DNA of 64,000 bases, taken from positions 77,304,748 to 77,368,747 of the forward strand of contig CM056742.1 in NCBI GenBank assembly GCA_029851415.1, given 5' to 3'. The first letter of the stretch is position 1; each line of letters starts with the position of its first letter. Both the position numbers and the translations under genes were made by a program. The stretch is from Eretmocerus hayati (Eukaryota; Arthropoda; Insecta; Hymenoptera; Aphelinidae). Positions 1-10,943 of the stretch are shown here, piece after piece. Under the pieces are notes generated by a model. It did not search any database. It was given only the letters and a program-made list of their open reading frames with translations, and had not been told where the DNA came from.

Positions 1-1368
1 GTGAATCGATTCTTCCAACATCAATACTCTTGAGCTGATTTTTCTGATGAGAGCGGGATCTACTCTGAAACCTAAACAGGCAGAATTAGTCCGCAGAATA
101 CCGTGATGGTCGGTACAAAAATTATTTAAGGAGAAATATCATTCTCAATTATCAGGAGGGCAAAGTCACCCATAAATACGGAAAGACTTGGATCGAAGAT
201 TCTTCCAGGACAAGAGTCACTCCCTTAACTCGTAAAGGCTAATTGTATTACCCGCGAGTGCTCAGATGCTCGCTCCAAAAATTTTGTCAGTAGGAGAATT
301 ATCTTGGAAACCTAAGAAGTTCAATGAACCAGCAAGAATTCACATGCCCGGACCGAAAAATTCTGTCGGGAAGAGAGACCAACGAAACTGGACTGTCGAG
401 TTGATGATGATTCCAACGAGAGAAGAGGATATTTTTGTATATCACTAAAGTATGCAAATGTAGCGAATCTCACGAAATTCTGAATATTTGAGCACGAGAT
501 ATCATTAAATAGAAAGATCTGCGTAAGTCCGAGACAATTCATGAATTTGCAAGTACGAATTTTCTCAATATTCAAATTTGCACCGGAATCAGGTCCATTC
601 CAGAATTCAGGTAGCTTCCGTGGAGACCACAGTCCGGATTCTTTTAACTGAAAGCAAGAATACTTCTAAGCCCTTACAAGGTCGTAAATGCGGATCCATG
701 ATTCTCTCGAGCTTCATATTTCCGGTTGACGAGAGAGTTCCTAGAACCCGACTTGTTTCCTGAAACCGCAAGCTCTCTCCTGCTTGAGCTGGGGTATTCA
801 TATGAGGTAAAGACTTCTTCAGAACCCAGCTAAGCATCCTCGTGGTTTCTGCGAGTATAGTCAAGCTTCCTCATATTTACGGAACTTGCTCGGGAAGAAT
901 TTTGAAAAAAGTATCTGCATATTATGCCTCCTTGGGTGAATTTGTCTCCTGAAACTCGGGAATGATTTTTCTCCTCACAGAACTCGTACCGAACATCGAG
1001 GTATCCTGGGGATTGATCTCCTATTTAGCCTCTTTGAGATACGCCAATGCACCGCGGTCTGGCGGATTAACAACCCTGTCAGGCCTGCCTTGATCTTTAG
1101 AAAGTTAGTCTGCTGTGGACGGTAAATCGGTTTTTTTTTGTCGATGAAATGGAGATCAAAAATCAACTCTGTGTTTTGAATCTTTTCCATGAACGAATCA
1201 AGTGTTCTAGTTGATATCCTATTCATTATTACTCAGTGTATCATCTTTCTTATCATTCATTGTCTGATCAAATATCCGCATAAAATCCTGCCCCATAGCA
1301 GTCTCGGTTGAGTCGAGCCAAGAATAAGGAATCGTCATTCCAACTTTGCTGTATGTTGTAAATTAATA
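1..1368. other. No recognisable gene or repeat
   Basis: The open frames here are short and overlap on both strands, and none resembles a family I know. I see no terminal repeats, tRNA-like box or long inverted repeat. It probably holds the 5' flank of the family A transposase gene that starts near 1369, but no element end could be found. Confidence 0.5.
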
Positions 1369-2092
1369 ATGGTGAAAAAGCTTTGGCACCTGCTACCATA
1401 TTCTTGTATTTCTTGCATGACTCCAAACAGTATCGATGGAAAATTTGAAGATAGAATTTCTTCCTCCCATCGTGTGATGAATATTATCGACTTGACAGAT
1501 GAAACCAAAGCGAATTTAAACATGAGTTCATCAGATTCAACTGATGAATTGAACCTGATTAGAGCTGTGACACCTAAGATTTCTGGTGATCAGTTACCAA
1601 CAAATCTACAAGTTCTCAAAGTCTTATTCTTCAACACTCGTAAGTGTTGCCTCAAGCTAGATCAAAGTTTTCAACTCGTTATTAAAGAAGTAGTGGTTTT
1701 CTGGGAGAAGGCTGGTATTCCTGTCAGAGATGTGCGAAGGTGTATCAAAGTGATCACTAATCTATATGAGTCCTATAGGAGTATTCAAAAAAATGGACAT
1801 TCGCAGTATGCTGCGAGTCGAGAGGCACAATTTCATGTCAAATTAAAAGAACTATTCGACATTTCACATGGGGATGCAATGGGAACAATTGATGATGCAA
1901 GGAAGGCTTTTTTGACTGATCAGAGATCTGACAAATCAACTAAATACATCGAAGACATTGATCAAGACACTATTAACGTAGAACAAACAGGACTTGTACG
2001 GAATACTAGCCGAGAAATTGTCTCTAATGAGTCTGTGATGCATAGAGAAGATGTGGGATTGGATGTTGTCTGTGCAGAATCAGATGTCGCGA
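1369..2092 (+). pseudogene. Transposase family A, N-terminal exon
   Basis: This open frame of about 240 codons is the N-terminal part of a transposase-like protein family that I recall as very common in arthropod and cnidarian genomes. Visible features are the stretch FWEKAGIPVRD, an LFDISHGDA motif and a following FLTDQRS motif. The family B protein at 10944-13187 has the same order: LGIPI, LFDIAACKC, FLQDQRT. A good 5' splice site (A/GTGAGTAA) begins at 2093, inside the open frame, so the displayed stop at 2100 is probably intronic. Translating across to 2171 keeps one frame (phase 1). The start ATG at 1369 is only the first available; no promoter is evident. Classification as a DNA-transposon protein rests on the downstream core (3590-5367). 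Whether all these pieces form one gene is inference. Confidence 0.6.
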
Positions 2093-2170
2093 GTGAGTAA
2101 AGATGACCTTCATAGTCTTATGGATATCAGTTATCTTCACTCCTTTCACAGCTTTTTTTAATTACTTCAG

Positions 2171-2314
2171 GTCATGTCTGTGTTGTGGCGACTAAGGAAC
2201 AAGGAACTCAAACATGTGATGCAATATCATCAGCTATCGCCGATGACAATGATCTGAGCTTCCTCCGAAGCTCAAAACCTCACGGGGATGATTACTCAAC
2301 AGACCAATTAGCTG
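2171..2314 (+). CDS. Transposase family A, probable second exon
   Basis: A 48-codon open segment sits between a pyrimidine-rich TTACTTCAG acceptor ending at 2170 and a GGTGAGA donor at 2315. It is 144 nt long, so it preserves the phase-1 frame from the exon ending at 2092. Its residues are acidic and serine-rich (contains DDNDLSFLRSS), like the low-complexity linker between the N-terminal region and catalytic core of this family. It is too short for standard ORF calling. An RT-PCR or RNA-seq junction would decide whether it is really spliced. Confidence 0.4.
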
Positions 2315-3589
2315 GTGAGATATATCTTGTTCTACCCTTAACTTTTCGATGATCATTATTTTGTCGTTCTTTTTATGGGTAAAGGATCGCGCTAAGGAAG
2401 AAAATTATATCATCCGAATGAATTCTCACCATCAATTCATCGAAATAGATAACGGTACCCGATTTTGTCTTGAATCGAACGAACAATCTCTCGATATCAT
2501 GAATCCATCAGGATTAGGGGGAAATATGAGTTCGAGATCGAAACTTGATGAACAGAAGTTGATCAAATTTTGATCTCATTTGTTTTTTGGTATCTATTTC
2601 GTCCAGCATAGTCATTTTATCCGAAAAATATCCTAGTTGGAAGTGGGTGCAAACTTTGGATGAATGAATTTCCAGTTATACAGGACATAGGATTGACGCT
2701 ACTTGTATCCATCTAATAATTCCACTCAAAAGAACCATCATTTGAGAACCATGAGAACGTATGAATTCCATTCAATTAGATTCATTCAGATACGATGATG
2801 CAATTCTCCTGACTTAGCTCGTAACCCTTTCTCAAGTGAAAATAATAAGGATCTGCTTTGAGAGAAGTTTTCTCCCTTTTTCCCTCAACTCGAAACTTTT
2901 TCCATTAATCAAGAAGGAAATATATGATTCCTTTTTAGTTATTATTGTAACAAAGTTCTGCGGGATTCACACTCAGGCCCTTGAACTTTTGTTATCCCAC
3001 TCTAATCCATTTGCTTGGATTTGATTTTTTTGTAGAGACTTGGCCCCACCCCCCTCTAATCTTGTTTGATTTTTTCTAACGAGTTTGTCAGGAACTTGTG
3101 ATATCGAAAGTCATCTCTGCTTATTTTTGAGTCCAATGTTGGGGGTCAACTTTCCTTTTTCTATGAGTCGGCTACATTACATTTGTATCACTGTTTGCGC
3201 CTGATTCCTGTATGGTCTAGTTCTTGCTTCAGAAGGGGAGGAAAACTAGCTCCGAAAGCAACGGAGATCAAAACATTCTCAGAACAACTTGACCCCTCTA
3301 ATCTGTAGCCATCTTTGTAACTCTCACAGATAATTTTGCTCGTCCAGGAAAAAATGAAGTCAGAGGGCTAATATCGACTCGATAAATCATATTGAATTGA
3401 ACCCTAATTCATGTTCTCATCCGAGCTCTTATCAAACATCCATTTATAATTCAGTCTCCGACTAACCATAACCAACCCAATTGGATTACGCCCTCATTTG
3501 AATACTTGAGATTATCTATTCGTAGATTTTGAGCAACCCCGACAGCTGATCTGTCGATTTCTCTGCTTATTTTCCTCAGAAAATTTCAG
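2315..3589 (+). other. Probable intron or decayed linker of transposase A
   Basis: AT-rich sequence between the likely exons. An open segment at 2349-2573 (74 codons, ending KLDEQKLIKF) could hold a further exon, with an acceptor around 2400, but I could not find a convincing matching donor. The rest (2574-3589) has no family resemblance and no long repeat. A run of AG acceptors near 3580-3589 precedes the catalytic core. Confidence 0.35.
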
Positions 3590-4556
3590 TCAACTTTCAA
3601 GTCAAGAGAATCGATTTAATTCACTACCATATGAATCGAGAGAAAGCACTGAAGGTTCTTCAAGTCAGAGTAGCATTGGATCTGTGTACTGTTCACCAGG
3701 GAACTACCAAAAGACGAATATGCGTGGGACTAAGAATATTCTGACGCCAAGATTGGCCTCAGCTTTCGAACTTTGTAAAACGCCGTATAGAAAATCGTTG
3801 CATTTAGTGGCTGCAATGGCTGATGCTCTAGAGCACAATATTGAAGGTGTGATTTCCAATAGAACATCATTCAAGAAGATACGAGAGTTAGCCCGGCAAG
3901 AAAGAGCTGCGAATGTAAAAAAACTATTTAGCGAAAAAGAAATCAAGTTCTTAATTGTTATGTGGGATAGGAAGATCATTCCAGATTCCTTTAAATGCAA
4001 ACAGTATGATCGAGTTCCGATAACAGTATCTAATCATGAAGTGGAACAGTTGCTGGCCATTTCAGGTTTAGAAGATGGTAGAGGTGTCACGCAGGCACAT
4101 GCTATTCATGAAACTCTATATGATTGGGGATTAGTGAAGCTTGTGCAAGCAATTATCTGTGATACCACAGCATCAAATTTAGGTGTCAATTCTGGCGCTG
4201 CTGTGATTTTAGAGCATCTGCTAGACACAGATCTTCTCTACCTGGCATGTCGCCACCACATTTTTGAAATTGTTCTATCAAAGGTATTTGACGTGAAGTT
4301 CCCAGGTTCTACTGGGCCAGAAATCTTATTATTTAAGAGGTTTCAGAGTTCGTGGAGCGCTATCGATAAAAACAGTTTCAAATCAGTCTCAGATGATCAA
4401 CCCATTCATCCACAGTTAATGCTCCAAAGAGGAGAAATCGTCAAGTTTATCCACAAATGTCTCAGAAAGAACCAGCCCCGCGACGATTATAAAGAGTTAT
4501 TGGAACTATGTTTGATTTTCCTCGGTGCCATGCCTGCTGATGAGGTTTTTTTATAA
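3590..4556 (+). pseudogene. Transposase family A, catalytic core
   Basis: The frame is open from the CTCAG/TTTCAG acceptors near 3590 through 4553; the GTG at 3684 is internal and not a real start. It encodes a serine-rich start and the block RGTKNILTPRLASAF, which the family places just before the core. Next come WDRK (candidate first catalytic Asp), CDTTASN (second Asp), and the striking LACRHHIFE motif followed by an FD..FPGSTGP stretch and LFKRFQ. The order Asp, Asp, C-x-H-H-x-x-E is shared with the family B transposase (FDG, CDG, LLHFNELPL) and suits an RNase H-fold DDE enzyme of a cut-and-paste element. The frame breaks at a T-run (about 4546-4552): the same protein continues in the next frame with an ARWM motif. 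One frameshift plus one later stop mean the copy is inactive unless the assembly is wrong. Confidence 0.7.
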
Positions 4557-5367
4557 GCCCGGGGCCTTGCATAGAGCCAGATGGATGGCTAGAGCTATTT
4601 ACTGTTTAAAAATCTATATCTTCCGAAAATCGTTCCCTCTCAGCTCTGACTAAGTGAAGAAGTTGTTTGATTTATGCCAGTTCATTGTATTTGTTTACGT
4701 GAGAGTATGGTTCACTGCCCCCTTAGCTCCCGAAGCGCCGAACAACGACCTAAACCTGATAAAGAAGCTCTACCTCTATCAGAATGTTGATTTTGATCTG
4801 AGTCGAGCAGCTTTGGGGAAGATGAAGAATCACTTGTGGTACCTGAGCCCAGAAGCAAGTGCTTTTGCTTCCTTCGACCAGACCCTCAGTGAAGATATAA
4901 GAAGAAAGATGGTACAAGCTCTGGAATTCGAATCTCTCCTAAACGCCAAGACTCCCAAACGCTTCTATGTGAGATGTGATGCGGATTTGCAGAGTTTAGC
5001 TTCCAAGAACATGGACTACTTCATCAATTCTGACACAATGAATTTCTTCAGGCGGTTCCATTCGGATACATCTTCCCTCTCAATCGATTGTGGAACATGG
5101 CTTAGTCATGAGGGATACCTGGAGAATGTTCGTATAGTTAGGAATTCAAGAGTTGTTAACGATACCTCTGAGAGAGCCGTCAAGCTAGCTCAGGAGTGTA
5201 TGAATGGTTTGAACACTGATGGAAACCGGAAACAATATCTTGCTCAAGTTATTAAAGAGTATAGGCAAGATTACCCAGATGACAGGAAATTAACACTCTT
5301 GAAAAGTGTAGAACTGGAAGCTAGCTCATACTGCAGAATTTTCCAATCGAGGAAATCCATTTCATAA
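4553..5367 (+). pseudogene. Transposase family A, C-terminal part
   Basis: This continues the 3590-4556 core in a shifted frame. It starts with the LHRARWMARA block (the conserved Arg-Trp of this family), meets an in-frame TAA at 4651-4653, then stays open from 4654 to 5367. Downstream are NHLWYLSPEA, FDQTLS, and the diagnostic VVNDTSERAVKL block. The Glu of that SER motif is the best candidate for the third acidic residue, matching CHTQAVERMVKL in family B. The end IKEYRQDYPD is also typical of the family. No terminal inverted repeat could be found on either side of 1369-5367, so the element's limits are unknown and it may be an old remnant. Confidence 0.65.
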
Positions 5368-5889
5368 ATCTGCGGATCGAATCCATAATAAAAGCCGTCA
5401 TTAGCTTGAAAGGATACGAGAGTCTTAATAATTTCTACTCAAGATTCGTTTCCAAAAGATCACTATTTGAATATGCCATCAGTTGCGGGCTTGAGAGGAG
5501 GGAGCTCTGAGGCCCTCAGCAATCCCTTTTCCTTGGTTTTGAAAGAATCCTACCCGAGAAATTGTAAACCAGAGGATGATTTTCGATGCTTAGGGTCGTT
5601 GAATATAGCCACCAAGACGGGAAATTGCGAGGGAAATGAGGCTTCCACGTGAAAGTTCAAACTCGACTACTTTGTTCGCTTTCACGTTTGGCATTAGATC
5701 TAATTGGATAGGGGCTATGAAATTCGCCATGCAAAACGACAACCTTGAGAATTTTCAACATATTTTAGTTCGTTAGTATAAGATAGTGAGGAATAACTTC
5801 TTGACTCACTTGACGAGTGGGAGGAAGGATCTTTTCTGCTTCAGGTTGGTATTTTGACGAATCCAAGCTACCCAACTAGCAAAGTATGG
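5368..5889. other. No recognisable feature
   Basis: Spacer between the family A transposase remnant and the 176-bp tandem repeat. It contains only short open frames and no clear repeat or promoter. Confidence 0.4.
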
Positions 5890-6980
5890 GCTCAATTTGG
5901 ACTCAACACGGGTATCTACGCGGGAACAACGTGGATCAGAATTTTTAGGGGGTTTTGGTCCGTTCGTGCGAGGGAATCAAGGAAAGCGATGGGGTCAAGG
6001 GAATTCTTCGAGTTGAATCGCAATTTTGGCCATCAGAACTGACTTTAAGCTCCGGGATAGTACCGGATTCGAATTCCGCATGAAATTCTACATGGGAAAC
6101 AACATTGTGCAGAATTTTATGCGGAGTTTTGGTCCGTTTGTGAAAGCCGAAGTGAGAAGAAACGGTATGAAAAAAGAATTTCTTTGTGTAAAACTGTGAT
6201 TTCGACCATCTCAGCCCACTATTACCTTCAATCTTGGGATGGATTCGAATTCCGCATGAAGTTCTACATGGGAAATAACATTGCGCAGAATTTTATGCGG
6301 AGTTTTAGTCCGTTTGTAATAGCCAAAGTGAGAAGAAACGGTATGAAAAAGGAGTTTTTCTGCGTAAAACTGCAATTTTGACCATCTCAGCTCACTCTAA
6401 CCTCCGATATGAGGGCGGATTCAAATTCAGCACAAAATTTTACATGGAGAACAGCAATGTGCAAAAATTTTTGCGGAGTTTTAGTCCGTTCGTATCGGCT
6501 AAAGTGGGAAGAAACGGTATGAAAAAAGAGTTTCTCTGCGTAAAACTGCAATTTTGACCATCTCAGCTCACTCTCAACTCCGATATGAGAGCGGATCCAA
6601 ATTCAGCACAAAATTTCACATGGAGAACAGCAACGTGCAGAAATTTTTGCGGAGTTTTAGTCCGTTCGTATCGGCCAGAGTGAGATTAAACGGTATGAAG
6701 AAAGAGTTTCTCTGCGTGGAACTGCAGTTTTGACCATTTCAGCTCACTTTAACCTCCGATATGAGGGCGAATTCGAATTCAGCACAAAATTTTACATGGA
6801 AAACAGCATTGTACAAAAATTTTTGCGGAGTTTTAGTCCGCTCGTATTGGCCAAAATGAGGAGAGAAGGTATGAAAAAACGAGTCATTCTGCTTAATACT
6901 GCAATTTTGACCATTTCAGCTCACTCTAACCTCCGATATGGGGGCGAATTCTAATTCAGCATGAAAATTCACGCGGGAAA
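5890..6980. repeat. 176-bp tandem repeat, about six copies
   Basis: The marker GAATTC(C/A)GCA(T/C)(G/A)AA..TT.TACATGG recurs at about 6066, 6242, 6418, 6594, 6769 and 6946, a spacing of 176-177 bp. Each unit also carries TTTTGCGGAGTTTTAGTCCG, a GGTATGAAAAAAGAG block and GACCATCTCAGCTCACT. A more diverged unit precedes it at about 5890-6065. The period is not a multiple of three, so the short open frames here are chance products. This is a small satellite-like array; copies become more alike toward the right. Confidence 0.8.
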
Positions 6981-7258
6981 TGGTATCGAGAGGTATTTTC
7001 CAGCCCCCCCCCCCCCCCCCCGGAAGCTGAACAGAGTAGTCCAATCTTGCCCAGTCGGAGAATCAAAAACGAAAGTTTTTGATTCAATTCCACTAACTGT
7101 CGGCTCATCGCGGCACGGTTTAATTTCTTTTTCGGGACCCGGGATGGGGGGAAACTCATTTTTTTTGGCATTAAGAAACGATCTAGGGGGTGCCCGTAAG
7201 TCTAAAAAAACTCGGGAAATAAGTGACACCCTTTTATATGTATTATATATATATATAT

Positions 7259-10162
7259 GAGTCATTCTTTTTAATATCGCCAGGTTTTGTGTCGGGGGGT
7301 CAGGGATTTTTCTGTAACTTTAGGTACATGTTGTATATGATGAAAGAAGATGGAAAGCACAGTTCTTAGGTCCCGAAAGTCATCCGCGCGAGTTTGGCGC
7401 CCTATTTTCGTTTTCAAAATTCGTGAAAAATTCGATTTTTCAACTTTTTGATTGATTTGTCACCAGTATGGAACCCAATAAAAAAATTATTCAAGACACA
7501 TATTTCGACGTGAAATGAGCGGAATTTTACGAAAAAAATACTCTCAGATCCGTCAAAGATGAACATAACCTCAAAAAAGTGATTTTTTTCAGAAAAACCC
7601 AATTTTCAAGCCTTAGGCCCTATTTTATCTCAAATTTGACATTTTCATCGGATTCCTCGTCAAATTTTACGTCGAGAACCGTTTTTCAAAAATTGGGCTG
7701 AGGATGAGTTTGGCCACCATAATAATAACTTTAGTAGCAGGACCGTAAAAATAGGGCTAAATTGTTCGTTTCGGGAGGGACACTTATTACACTGGACAAC
7801 AAAATATTGGGTCAGAAGTAGCGCATTGATCAAACAATGACTTTTTCGTATATTTTCGACGTAGAAACCGAATCCGAAACCAGTTTTGCACCTAGACATC
7901 AGGAATTTTTTTAAACCGCGAAATACTGAGCTTCTAGAAAACTGCATTTTTAGCGTTTTTTGATGATTTTGTAGATACATGATTTTGATGGTGCAACCTT
8001 GCAGCGGGCTTTGAGCGTACCCGGACTATGATTTCTCACGTATTTTGACCTGCTTAACACGATGAAAGTTGTTTCAGAGGGCTAGCATGCGTTCGAAACA
8101 AATGACAAGCTGATTTTTCGAGTTGCTATCAGGAGAGTTTGGATGATTTCGTGATAAATCTCAAAGTGATCACGGAATTGATCAGAAACACCCTCTGCAA
8201 TACCACGAGAGCGCATTCTTTTTCTATTTGCACACACACTAAGGGAATGATGTTTGCAGTCGCCTAAAAGTAGATAAGTTGAATATACATGTATAATCCT
8301 GAAAAGAAACTTTTGATCTATTCAGAGATCTATTCCTCGGGTTAGTTCAAGCCTCCTCGTATTGGATCAATGCTCGAGTTTTTTTACTTAGAAGCCACTC
8401 AAACTACTAGAACAATGTCATTTTGTTGCTAGGATACGGTATCAGAAGTCCCGGAGACCTAAACTCGGTTTAGGTTACGTACGTTCCGTAACTTGACATA
8501 CCATGAATATGTAATCAACCTAGTTACATCGTTTTTCACCCTAAGCTAATGTGGGCACTCCCATGATTCTATTCTGGAGGCGATCGAATAAGAACATCCA
8601 GCGTCAGATGTACCATCTTGGGCTGGTTGCAAACGACTATCTATATGCACTCAGAAGTACATGAGACTAGGGAACTACAAATTCGACTCATTACGAGAAA
8701 GCTTGAGCTTACCTCAGGAATTAGATCAAAAGTTTCTTTTCAGGATTATACATGTATATTCAACTTATCTACTTTTAGGCGACTGCAAACATCATTCCCT
8801 TAGTGTGTGTGCAAATAGAGAAAGAATGCGCTCTCGTGGTATTGCAGAGGGTGTTTCTGATCAATTCCGTGATCACTTTGAGATTTATCACGAAATCGTC
8901 CAAACTCTCCTGATAGCAACTCGAAAAATCAGCTTGTCATTTGTTTCGAACGCATGCTAGCCCTCTGAAACAACTTTCATCGTGTTCAGCAGGTCAAAAT
9001 ACGTGAGAAATCATAGTCCGGGTACGCTCAAAGCCCGCTGCAAGGTTGCACCATCAAAATCATGTATCTACAAAATCATCAAAAAACGCTAAAAATGCAG
9101 TTTTTTAGAAGCTCAGTATTTCGCGGTTTGAAAAAATTTCTGATGTCTAGGTGCAAAACTGGTTTCGGATTCGGTTTCTACGTCGAAAAATACACGAAAT
9201 AGTATATTACGCAACAAGTGCGAGAAGGTCAATTTCCACACAAGTTGCCAAACGAGTGCGGAAACTTCTCGCACGTGTTGCGTATACTATTTTTTGCAAC
9301 TGTGCGCGAAGTTGTAATTAAATGCACCACTGTCCGAGCAAGATCATCTTGAGAAAGAAGTTTTCAAGAAAGGCCAAATTCAGAGGAATGACGTGACATC
9401 ATATTTTGGAACTGTGCGTGAATGAAAATGCATTAGAGCGAGAAGTTACATTTATGCACACTTCACCAGTGCGTAAATGTAAAACTGTGCGAGAAGTCAT
9501 TCACGCATTAGTTCTCGCACTGTAAATAATGAAGAGAAGTCTCATTTTTTTACAACTTCGCGCACACAGTTGCAAAAAAGTCATTGTTTGATCAATGCGC
9601 TACTTCTGACCCAATATTTTGTTGTCCAGTGTAATAAGTGTCCCTCCCGAAACGAACAATTTAGCCCTATTGTTACGGTCCTGCTACTAAAGTTATTATT
9701 ATGGTGGCCAAACCCATCCTCAGCCCAATTTTTGAAAAACGGTTCTCGACGTACAATTTGACGAGGAATCCGATGAAAATGTCAAATTCGAGATAAAATA
9801 GGGCCTAAGGCTTGAAAATTGTGTTTTTCTGAAAAAAATCACTTTTTTGAGGTTATGTTAATCTTTGACAGATCTGAGAGTATTTTTTTCGTAAAATTCA
9901 GCTCATTTCACGTCGAAATATGTGTCTTGGATAATTTTTTTATTGGGTTCCATACTGGTGACATATCAATCAAAAAGTTGAAAAATCGAATTTTTCACGA
10001 ATTTTGAAAACGAAAATAGGGCGCCAAACTCGCGCGGATGACTTTCGGGACCTAAGAACTGTGCTTTCCATCTTCTTTCATCATATACAACATAAACCTA
10101 AAGATACAGAAAAATCCCTGACCCCCCGACACAAAACCTGGCGATATTAGAAAGAATGACTC
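7259..10162. mobile_element. Long foldback element with ~1.1-kb arms
   Basis: The left arm 7259-8353 is repeated in reverse complement at about 8697-10162, with a loop of about 340 bp. The ends read GAGTCATTCTTT...AAAGAATGACTC and sit in TA-dinucleotide runs, so the target duplication cannot be read. The right arm is interrupted by a 379-bp insertion (9200-9578). I see no transposase; short open frames mirror each other in the two arms. It is best described as a non-autonomous foldback or MITE-like element of unknown superfamily. Confidence 0.75.
9200..9578 (-). mobile_element. Two-module foldback MITE, copy 1
   Basis: This sequence is absent from the matching position of the opposite arm of the host palindrome, so it is an insertion. 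It consists of two adjacent inverted repeats: 9200-9289 (TAGTATATTACGCAAC...GTTGCGTATACTA) and 9290-9578 (TTTTTTGCAACTGTGCGCG...CGCGCACACAGTTGCAAAAA). Internal words GTGCGAGAAG and GTGCGTGAATG recur in both orientations. A longer copy in reverse orientation lies at 17697-18241. No coding potential. Confidence 0.75.
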
Positions 10163-10201
10163 ATATATATATCTATGCAACCAGAGACTATATATATATA
10201 T
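10163..10201. repeat. TA-rich microsatellite
   Basis: Runs of TATATA separate the foldback element from the family B transposon and provided its insertion target. Confidence 0.6.
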
Positions 10202-10209
10202 ATATACAT
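10202..10209. repeat. 8-bp target site duplication, left copy
   Basis: ATATACAT directly precedes the left terminus TAGGGTGGGCC and is repeated exactly at 14002-14009 after the right terminus. Confidence 0.85.
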
Positions 10210-10700
10210 TAGGGTGGGCCGAAAATGAACTTTTTTTTTAAATCGATTAGCTTGGGGTCGGAAAAGTTAGGTTTCGACTAGTAGATGTGAAAATTTCTTC
10301 GCTGGACGCTGGGAAATGAGATCTTCCGTCCGAGCAAGAGCCGTGAAGGTTTTTTTTAAATAACATGCGTTTAAATGGGAAACTGCATTATTCGTACATT
10401 TTTCTTCCTTGTTTAGCAGATAACTCTGACGCATCTCAACCTTTTTAGACGTACTTTAGCTCATTTTGAAGCTCTTTCCAAGACCTACAAAATGAGCTAA
10501 AGTGAGTTTGATTTTGACCAACCGGAGACGAGTTATCTTGATCTTTCCCAAGAGAGATTTTTATCGAAAATAACGAAAAAATCGCATTCTTGGCCTCATA
10601 AGGCTAACTGAGGGCATGAAGCTCCACAAAAATGGAGGGTCAGCACTTACACTATGATATTTGGATGTTTTCTCTGTATTTACACTCACAAACGCCATTT
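10210..10700. repeat. Left terminal inverted repeat of transposon B
   Basis: Pairs with 13511-14001 in reverse complement almost base for base until homology fades at CATTT(C/G). Within it an inner inverted repeat (TTTAGCTCATTTTGAAGCTC ... CAAAATGAGCTAAAG, about 10450-10505) could be a transposase-binding or structural site. Confidence 0.9.
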
Positions 10701-10943
10701 CAAAGCCCATTCACTAAGCCCGCGCTGAAAATCCAGCAATAATCCCGAAATTATCGAAAATCTTCCATCATATCCGGCCCTCCTCTTTTCTCATACGGGC
10801 TTGGGACCGTCAATGGCAGAGTTACTTTTTTTTTGTATTTTTTCATTTTTTTTTACATTTTCTTCATCTTTCTCCATTTTGTTTTCTTCTACTTCTTTGG
10901 AAGTTATTTTATATTATTGTTAGATTTTGAATCTGAGTTCATC

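Noticed and set aside
6184..6954. Short plus-strand ORFs as a small protein family
   Set aside because: They recur only because of the 176-bp repeat, whose period is not a multiple of three.
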